From Margaritifera margaritifera (taxonomy: Eukaryota; Mollusca; Bivalvia; Unionida; Margaritiferidae), in assembly GCA_029931535.1 (NCBI GenBank), contig JAQPZY010001659.1, positions 4,966,001 to 5,030,000 of the forward strand: DNA of 64,000 nucleotides. The letters are read 5' to 3'. The notes below the pieces were generated by a model that made no database searches, was not told where the DNA came from, and saw only the letters and a program-made list of their open reading frames with translations. The stretch's first letter is position 1. Every line of letters begins with the position of its first letter. The position numbers and the translations under genes were made by a program. Shown here piece by piece: positions 56,601 through 64,000 of the stretch.

Positions 56601-59494
56601 GATACATGTCTCTCCTACACTAAAACAGGCGAGACAAAATACTGTTTCCAAGATCCACACGAAAAATAAGAACAACAAAGACAACAACCATCAACACTTT
56701 CTGTTCTCATAGACGTGCCTGGCTGTAGGTATAAAGTATATACCCACGTTCATGCAAGCATATAACTGAATTCGAAATACGATCACGCTCCACTTTGCCT
56801 TGGAGACAGAGCTGTTAGTATGGAAGTTCTCATGTGATATCCACACTTCTGTGCCTTAAGTCAGTATTTTGAAACCATATTCAATAAACCCTAAAAAGTA
56901 GGTCACAGCAATCCAGTTTTCGTCCATTATAGGTACAGTAAAATGCCTACACTAGAACGATTCAAATACACGTACTCTTGGAAGATATATGCCTCATGGG
57001 AACTACCTTAAAACTTCAAGTAAATGTAATATTGGTATTATCTCTAATAGGGATGTTTTGTCCACTTTCAAAAGGTGTCTCTTTAACTTAGACATGGCCT
57101 TGTCGAATAAAAACAAAAGATTATAAAGCACTTACTCGATCTGACATTATTTAGTTGTGTGCAAGATAGAAACACCCTAATAATCAAAAAAGTATGGTAA
57201 CTAGACAAACAATTGTATAATGATTTTTTTTCTCACAGAGATCTAGGATCACAGTCAACCTACTAATTAATATTTGAGTTTATTACAGCTAGTATGCTTT
57301 CAGCCATGAAATGGTGTGTGTTTAAAAGACAAGGAAAATACTGTAAGGCCACACACGGCTTTCCTTTAGCTTCCATGTGGTTTTCTCAAGTTGTAGGATT
57401 GAGAATATTTCTCAAAAAGATGAAAGAAATCCAAGTTCCCTGAATCGAATTTCCTGCATTTTGCAAGAGACAGGTGCATGACTCTGTTTTGAAACAAATT
57501 AAAAGGTTGCAAAAGACTGCCTGTCAAAACAGTTACGGGAACTGCTGTGCACTGGCATATGTAATACATTCCTAGATAAATTACAGCTGAATTAATGCAT
57601 TTGGCACACAAAATAATTCAAACTTGGCTATCATCTTGAATTTGTCTGGTTATATTCTGTTCAAATAAACAACGGTGAATATAACAGTGGCAGATGCATA
57701 AGAATTAGTTTGGCTCCACATTCAAAGTTAAGCATGTACATTGGTCTAATTCATAGAACACAAAGGAGGCTAGGACTTCGTATATTTTTTTTATACTTTA
57801 GTTATTTTTTAAAATATTTTTTGTATACAGGTAGTGTTTCTGACTGGGCTTTCGTCAGAAAGGAATGACAACTTAGTCATAATGAAGGTGGGATGTGGTG
57901 GGGTGGAATATACAATCCCAATGCTATGTAGCCTCCCCATTTAAAACCTTGTTTAACATTTCCCTCTTTGGTCCTAAATATTTAATCTCTGTGCGTGGAG
58001 CCTGATATCAAATAGAGATAGCAATGATTAAGTCTTTTCTCATAAGAGTTATTCTTTAAGAATGTATAGTACAATTACATTTGCATTTGAAAAGTCTTTT
58101 CAAAATAATGCATTTTAATTTATGAACAGGATGGGTGATGTTACTGGGATGTTTCTAGGGTTAACTAATATTTATGTTGCAAAGATTCTAGTGCTACCAA
58201 ATTTTGACATTTTCTCCCCAAATGTTATGACTTTCAAAAATATTACACTATATACAATCTGTAATTGGCAAATATAATTTTTTTATTTCCTAATTCAATT
58301 AATATTACACCTTTTTCAAGTCCTTAATGTGCCTTCCAGATATTAAAAATGAGTGTCCCACCAAATTTACTAGAATGATATTATATACAGACTAAAACTT
58401 GATTTTTCCCCCTTTCTTTTTAGTATATGTAAAACTCTTTTGGTCTTAGAATATGCAAAGTTTACTTTATAATATATCAGATTAATTTCTATATCAACAG
58501 AAATGAGGACACCTTGACATAACCAACACTGGAGGATTCCCAGTTATCCACTTCTCATGTCTTACAAAAACACATTTACCAATGAGGTGTTTTCTGATGC
58601 TTTGGTATATATTAAGTAATATATATACCTTTTGCTGAAAATAAACAAATATTTTACCTGATCAATTAAAAACACTGCACCATGACTTTATGAACTAAGT
58701 GAAATGAAATTCTTCAGGCCTTACAACTTTCTTCAGACCTATATCCAAGCTACAAAAACTTAGCCTTCAAGATATCTCTCCTTCGATTGAGAGCCATCCA
58801 GCTCTTAAGGAGTCTTGACTTTAGGCATTCTTAAGATGTGGAACAAATGCTAGGTTGCTTCTGCTGCTGCCCCCTACTTGTCTCTTTGTTTAAAATTGGT
58901 ATTAACAAGGTACAAAGTGTAAAATCCTGTCATTGAATATTCACATTTTAACAAAGGAAGAAGAATACAAGTACCTATCATGCCTTAACTTTTGATGCAG
59001 AAATCAGTCTTCCTGGCTGTAAGAGTATTTCGTTCCATATCATCAGAAAAACTTAATAGCCAAATAAGAATCACTATTCATTTAAACCTGCCCTAATTAA
59101 TACTTAGGACACATACAGGTATCATTAATTACATTCACATACAATAGTCCCGTAAAAAAAAAAAAGTTCAGCTCTCTGAGGTGGACAGACAATGCTGATT
59201 TTTGTCTCTAACTGCATCAAAAAGGACTGTTCATTGTCCAAAAATAAAAACTTTAATTTTTCTGTGCAAGGTCTATATTTGACTTTTTATCACAAATTTC
59301 CTCATGTGAATAAAAGTTATGTCAGCTAGCAAGTTTTAGTGACATGACATATATGCAATAATAGTTTCCAAGAGACTTCTTCATATAAGGGACAATTTGT
59401 AGTAAAGGACAGAATTTCCCTCTCCCTTGATTGTCTAATATAGACAAGTTTCACTATATCTTTTATATCAAAGCACACAAGACAGGCAACTTAC
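56601..59494. other. Gene-free stretch, possibly intron of the minus-strand gene at 59.5 kb
   Basis: No microsatellite and no array. If the exon at 59495-59600 belongs to a live gene, this is intron downstream of it. No next exon could be identified with the right phase and splice sites. Confidence 0.35.
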
Positions 59495-59600
59495 CTGATG
59501 ACTTGGGTGTGAGTTTTTCCCTGTGAGCTGCACATACTGCTAGTAACCTGTACCCAAGGTCAAGGTCAAACCCAGGCTGAGCAGACACCTGACTAACAAC
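59495..59600 (-). CDS. Internal coding exon of an unidentified protein
   Basis: On the minus strand a strong 3' splice site (TTTTTATCTTTTAACCAG) opens 106 bp and a strong 5' splice site (CATCAG|GTAAGTTGCC) closes it. Only one of the three frames is open. It reads [13 protein letters not shown], then [20 protein letters not shown] and SS. The other two frames hit stops. The content ([15 protein letters not shown]) looks like an amphipathic helix of an alpha-helical, perhaps HEAT/ARM-like, protein. I do not recognise the family. The exon starts in phase 0 and ends with one extra base. Neighbouring exons were not identified, so the gene would extend right and left over several kb, with introns holding SINEs. 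Confidence 0.55.
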
Positions 59601-59735
59601 CTGGTTAAAAGATAAAAATACAAGCTGCAAAAAAGTGGAAATATTTTACTGTAAAGTCAAATTCTACATAGTCATTGAACAGTCAAGTTCACTTGCATTG
59701 ACTGTGTGTGATGGCAAAGTAGCAAATGAAATAAA

Positions 59736-59832
59736 TTAGTGCTGAGGTAATGGAAGTAAAGCTCCTTCCCCAAGGACACACCATAGCTTTGTCTGGGTAG
59801 GATTATAAACCTGGTTTTTGTTCAGTATCATT
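59736..59832 (-). mobile_element. Truncated V-SINE-like fragment
   Basis: On the minus strand GTTTATAATCCTACCCAGAC is followed by ATGGTGTGTCCTTGGGGAAG and GAGCTTTACTTCCATTACCT then CAGCACTAA. This is the B-box end plus the V-SINE central block, without A box or final tail. It lies 136 bp upstream of the exon, in the intron. Confidence 0.65.
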
Positions 59833-59989
59833 GGATTAAGGGAGCTGCCCAAAGAAGATGGGAAACTGCGGCTTTTTTTGGATATGCAAATTATGGGAAA
59901 TATGGACCTTCTATTTTTAGTTCGAACCCACCCCAAATAAAATTGTATCAAGTGTAAATATTATATCTCTCAACAATTAATGGGCTCCA

Positions 59990-60612
59990 ACCACCAATTA
60001 TCATGTCCTTTATGGAAGTTAGTGCTTTTTAGTGACTGAGCATTTATTTTTCAACTAATAGATATAATTTCCATGATTCCCCCCACTCCTGCACCCCAAA
60101 AATGAAATGGTCAGTCCTTTGTATGCATGGAGAGCTGCAATTTATTGAACCTCTTGAGCTAATAGTTAATTGCCTATCAGTGTAAAACAATAAAGATATT
60201 ATTATCAAATACTAAAAACCACTCTTCTTTAAGTAAGGATGGGAAGTGATAATCATTTCCTAACAGTGATCTCCTTTGCAAGTATCCTTTCCTTCAAGTC
60301 AGTGCCTTTTCATCTATCTAGTCTCAGAGCTGCTATTTACTGAACCCCTAAGAACATCATTATCATCACAACAGCAGTTAATCCCCTTCAGTAAAAAACA
60401 AGCAAAATATTTTCAAATTTACAGATTACCCATCTTAATGTAAGGATGTGCTACAATAATTATTCACTTTGCAATAGAGTGACCTCCCCTGCAGATGTCC
60501 TTTTCTGAAAGTGACAGCATTTTATCTGTCTAGAGAGTTGCCATTTTACTGAAACCTTCAGAGCATTATTAATCACTGCATCAATAGCTAATTCACTCTT
60601 ACCCTAAGTAAC
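59990..60612. repeat. Diverged tandem repeat, ~200-bp units, 3 copies
   Basis: GAGAGCTGCAATTTATTGAA near 60130, CAGAGCTGCTATTTACTGAA near 60326 and GAGAGTTGCCATTTTACTGA near 60533 start similar stretches with 'caTcAaTAGcTAATTccCt'. Before each is a 'GTGAtctCCtttGCAagTatCCTTTcC' block. Confidence 0.72.
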
Positions 60613-61705
60613 ATCATTGCTCAGCAATTCAGAAGTGTCAGGTTTTTCCCAAACATATCAATCAGGCTTCCTTTTAACAGCACTGCACTGGAAACAAGCT
60701 CTGGTTACAGTGCTAGATATTGATTTTCAGCAGCAGATTGTCTTTTCCACTGTCACTTTCAATTAAGTTCTGGTGGCAGTGGTGGGATTGAACTACTAGC
60801 ATCTTGCTGAAAAGGATGGAATGGAATTCCTCTGGCCCACACAAGTTCTATGTCCATTACTGGCCACAATAAATTAACTGCCTAGAGACATAAAACTGTG
60901 TTTGTGATATGCACTTTTGTTGTTGTTATTGTAATGAACATCTAATTTCCATGGTTACATCCCTTGGATTGAAATCTAGGTAATCTCCCTAGCATTGGAA
61001 TTTATCTTGCAATGAAGCATTCATACTTGATTGAGTGCATCATACCTAGATCATGCTTTAAGTGATTCCTGTAAAGTTGATAATGAGGGAAATAATTCTC
61101 ATTTCCAAATTTTTATTGTCACTGCAACCAAGTTGGGGGTTAGGAACTTTAAGGTTTGAGGTCTTCTTGGATACAATAATATCCAGTCCAAAAGGGTCTT
61201 GAATTGAGCCACAATGTTCAAAAGTCTAGTTCCTGGGTTGGGTCATTTGCAAGAAAAGTGTCTCTGAATTAATCTTTGAAATGGACCATTTATATGATCA
61301 ATTCAAATATGATGTTTGTTTTCATCAAGTCCAACATTAAGAGTTGCACAGTCTATCAAATTTACTTTATGGCTCATAAAATTTTCTAAATGGCATGCTA
61401 TTTTTTTCAATTTTGTTTTGTTTCATATAGACAAGTTAATCATTGGCCCATGAAGAGGACCCAATTTTCTGTTCTGGGAAATCCCCATGAAAGTAACACA
61501 ACTGGCACTATGGCACTGATGAAGTCAGGCAAATCCCTGTTACAGTAACAAAAATGATACTATGGCACTAATGAAGTGTATCAACTGCAGATTACAGATT
61601 TCTAACTCATATGTTAATTCAATTGTAATCTTCCCATTTGAACCCCCTTCTGGAAGAATAGGCATGATGCACTCTCCTGCATGTCATAAGAGGTGACTAA
61701 TGGAG
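60613..61705. other. Gene-free stretch
   Basis: A TATGGCACTgATGAAGT phrase occurs twice near 61510-61575. No exon was found on either strand. Confidence 0.4.
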
Positions 61706-61707
61706 GC

Positions 61708-61885
61708 AGGAGCCGCAGTGGCTCAGTTGTTAGCAGGAATCGACATGCCACCAGGGTTTGAATCCTACCATTGGATCAGCCTGGGTCAGCAACCATGTGT
61801 GTTCTTGGGCAAGGTACTTTACTCCAATTGCCTCAACGCTAAATAACCTGCTTGTGTTGCTGTGCCATAAAACAAACAAAAAACA
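61708..61885 (+). mobile_element. V-SINE-like element
   Basis: The head GAGCCGCAGTGGCTCAGTTG (A box TGGCTCAGTTG) is followed after a shortened anticodon region by the B box GGTTTGAATCC, GGATCAGCCTGGGTCAGC, the central block TGTGTTCTTGGGCAAGGTAC then TTTACTCC, and a tail GTTGCTGTGCCATAAAACAA. The central block is the conserved core of the V-SINE superfamily. Confidence 0.82.
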
Positions 61886-62302
61886 CCAAAACCACCATAT
61901 GAACCTGAACACTTGCTGGAATTGCATCAATAATCTTAAGAGTCTTTTACTAATAACTTATTTGATACTAAAGCTATAATCCTATTATTCTTTGATATCA
62001 ATTTCATTAACAAAACAAAGTTTCCAAGGAATGTTAACTCTTGCCTGCATTCTGTACTGTATGTAATACACGCCCTACACACCAAACCACTTAAAATGTA
62101 AATGAGGAAACCAAAAAAATCATGTGGTGAAAAAATAACAATGGCAGAGGGAAAAAAGGTACAGCTTGTGATGGAGGTTCCAGCCTTTAGTGTAAGTTGT
62201 ATTCTGTAACCTCAGTCATCATTTTTCCACAATATGATACTGCGGGCATCTCTGGTGTTGGTTCACCCTCCATCAAATTAATTATGATCACTGTCGAATT
62301 TT

Positions 62303-62495
62303 TGTTTTGTTGTTGTTGGTTTTAACATCACTCTTAAGACATCATTGGCTATATCGTGCTGAAGAAATGGCAGATAAGTGCCTTTCTCAAGGATGCACAG
62401 AGGCATTCAACCCAGGTTGGCCTGGGTGGGTATCGAACCTGTGACTCTTGGATTACAAGTCTGATGCTCTACCAGCTGAGATACCACTGCTCCCC
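62303..62495 (-). mobile_element. Full-length V-SINE-like element with tRNA-Thr-like head
   Basis: On the minus strand GCAGTGGTATCTCAGCTGGT then AGAGCATCAGACTTGTAATC has an A box and an anticodon loop CTTGTAA (TGT). The B box GGTTCGATACC is perfect. Then come CCCAGGCCAACCTGGGTTGA, 'GTGCATCCTTGAGAAAGGCA' then CTTATCTGCC, and the tail GATATAGCCAATGATGTCTT..GTTAAAACCAAC with (AAC)n. This is the best-preserved tRNA-like head in the window. It is not a tRNA gene, because no acceptor stem closes. Confidence 0.85.
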
Positions 62496-62499
62496 TGAT

Positions 62500-63378
62500 A
62501 ACTTGTGAATTGTTGAAGCATTTAACTTTTTAACAAATTTATATTTTTAAATAGCTAAGTGTCCAAGCAATCCATTTGAAAGCTGGTGTGCATTTCTTAT
62601 GCTACTCTTACTTGAAAATCCATCCCACAGTAAAGGTCTTGATAAAGAACAATATTGGAAAAGTACCCTGGCACTAATTGGCCATAAAATAATTGCTGAG
62701 TATTGAAAAATTCTTCAAATTTGTGCAGGTTGAAGATCATAAGCTCCTTTTACTAAATACACAAAGAAAAAAGATATGTTGGTGAATTTTTTAAATATGA
62801 CATAATTGCCAAGATTAAATCAATTTTCTACAACCGAAACCCTTACAGCTGATTTACAGTAGGTCATAAATCACTACAGATTTTCAAAAATCTCATATGT
62901 TTTTCATCAACTTTTAAGATTTTCTTTCACAGGAGAGTTATTGCAATTATTTCACAGGACTTACTGCAATTGTTAAAACTGTACAAGAACTGTTCTTTTT
63001 CATTATTTCATTATTTAATAAAAGACACAAGTCACAACTCCAATCTTCCAGAGTTCATAGTACTGCGATAACAAGGAAAATACAGAAAAGAAAAGAAAAC
63101 TAGATGGGCCTTTGGATAATAATTGGAACACTAACTCCTGTAATATACAATTTCACAAGTATGTGTTCACTTTTAATGGATGCTTATTTCTGTAACAATA
63201 TTTTGATTTCCAGACTATGCAAGCCTTCAAGAAAAAATATTTAAGTGATTGTACCAGTTGCTGCAATAAATCAGATGCCACCCCATTATACTATTTCTTA
63301 GCTTTATGCTTTGTTTTATGTAGATGCAGGAGATATTGTTCATAACAAGAAGTATGTTGCATCTAGAGTTTAAATACC
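62500..63378. other. Gene-free stretch
   Basis: No exon accepted (see rejected items). AT-rich. Confidence 0.35.
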
Positions 63379-63379
63379 A

Positions 63380-63388
63380 ATAAAATGC
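63380..63388. repeat. Left 9-bp target-site duplication
   Basis: ATAAAATGC, identical to 63480-63488. Confidence 0.82.
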
Positions 63389-63479
63389 TAGACCAACAAG
63401 TTGTTCTCTGCCTTTTTTTCTGACATGACTGGCACTAGTCATGTCCAAAAAAAAAGGCAGAGAATAACTTGTTGGTCTA
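63389..63479. mobile_element. 91-bp foldback MITE
   Basis: The first 24 bases (TAGACCAACAAGTTGTTCTC then TGCC) match the reverse complement of the last 24 with one mismatch. The match continues through a T/A run and GACATGACT, leaving only about six bases of loop. The whole element is therefore one hairpin. Perfect 9-bp direct repeats flank it. A 9-bp duplication suggests Mutator-like transposition, although the ends do not show a recognised Mutator consensus. Confidence 0.85.
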
Positions 63480-63488
63480 ATAAAATGC
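63480..63488. repeat. Right 9-bp target-site duplication
   Basis: ATAAAATGC, identical to the left copy. Confidence 0.82.
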
Positions 63489-64000
63489 ATGCTTGATAGT
63501 TGTTGTTGCTTCTTATGCATCTACAAAAAAAAACATGGTCTTCTACTTTTTTGCCCAATTATTTCTTATTTGTAAACCAATTACTGCACAATAAAAATAT
63601 CAGCTTTCTGACTTGTACACACTTCAAGGATCTCTGCAGAATGTAGCAGACCATGTAAGCTGACACCCACCTTCACAGATACCTCATTATAAAGAGACAA
63701 CTGTTCATAAAAAACATTATAAACCCTTTTTGAAACATATTTTAGCGAAGTTACTCTTTTACTTTATTTAAACCTTGATGACTTCTCACAAAAAATTAAT
63801 TACAATTATTGGTAAGAAAACCTTTTGCAATGCAGTAACTAGTGCAGTCTGTCTATATCACAAAGCACGTAATCTCCCTTTAAGTGTATTAAAAATAGTA
63901 CAACACAAATTGATTCCTACAAAGGGACTCTGATAATGCTTAATGGTCATATCCCTTAAAACAACTGTATTTACCCATATAATGCACATCCAACAATGAA
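63489..64000. other. Gene-free stretch at the window edge
   Basis: No exon accepted. See rejected items for the candidate at 63671-63700. Confidence 0.35.

Noticed and set aside
58500..58685. Minus-strand frame of nearly 60 codons with an acceptor TTTATTTTCAG
   Set aside because: The phase needed after the 59.5 kb exon runs into a stop, there is no usable donor in frame, and the composition is AT-driven.
62431..62495. tRNA-Thr gene on the minus strand
   Set aside because: A and B boxes and anticodon loop are good, but no acceptor stem closes and the sequence continues into a V-SINE body.
62603..62664. Minus-strand open segment ending in a good donor (CAA|GTAAGA)
   Set aside because: All three frames are open, so there is no frame choice, and no protein family is recognised. 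Possibly part of an old repeat.
63671..63700. 30-bp minus-strand microexon (LSLYNEVSVK) between ATGAACAG and GTGGGT
   Set aside because: The acceptor is weak, the frame is open well beyond both proposed splice sites, and nothing links it to the exon at 59.5 kb except compatible phase.
1..64000. A new multi-gene biological system
   Set aside because: No gene cluster, long open frame or conserved gene neighbourhood exists in the window. The only organised structures are repeats and mobile-element remnants.

Overview
The window is non-coding, repeat-rich animal DNA. It is AT-rich and intron-poor in signal, with no long open frame, no operon-like packing and no bacterial ribosome binding sites. 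Several things point to a marine bivalve mollusc. There are tRNA-derived SINEs with a V-SINE-like or Meta-like central block and a 3' tail of the type GCCGTTAAACCCA. There are many diverged arrays of about 145-170 bp units, some carrying (ACGG)n or (CCGT)n next to a terminal stem-loop; that architecture is known for bivalve 'pearl' and Helentron-associated (HINE) elements. Long C/G homopolymers and TA/ATT/ACAT microsatellites are also frequent. This assignment is inference from repeat type; I cannot name the species.

Layout. 0-6.2 kb: microsatellites and three diverged arrays. 6.2-8.3 kb: three SINEs, one (7077-7332) full length with target-site duplications. 9.5-15.1 kb: almost continuous diverged arrays ending in a clean 64-bp satellite. 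15.7 kb: a short open segment resembling a carbonic anhydrase exon. 16.8 kb: a TA-flanked MITE. 18.1-19.1 kb: a decayed non-LTR reverse transcriptase. 22.8 kb: a hAT-like MITE with a perfect 8-bp duplication. 23.3-26.2 kb: a composite pearl-like element, the opposite-orientation relative of 12.3-14.1 kb, interrupted by a nested insert. 26-41 kb: mostly unique or very old DNA with scattered repeats. 41.3-42.3 kb: a candidate solo LTR. 43.9-50.8 kb: three more arrays. 52.8-53.8 kb: the RNase H end and 3' tail of a non-LTR retrotransposon followed directly by a long (ACAT)n tract. 57.6-64 kb: calmer sequence with one convincing minus-strand coding exon (59495-59600), two SINEs, a SINE remnant and a foldback element with a 9-bp duplication.

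The parts fit together as a record of transposition. The LINE tail at 53.6 kb matches the SINE tails elsewhere in the window, so a LINE of this type is the likely partner of those SINEs. The tandem-core elements share a terminal cassette (AACAAGAG, then a GG..CC stem region, then CGCTCAC) attached to different core repeats. No complete gene is present. The two protein-coding fragments would belong to genes lying mostly outside the window or separated by very long introns.
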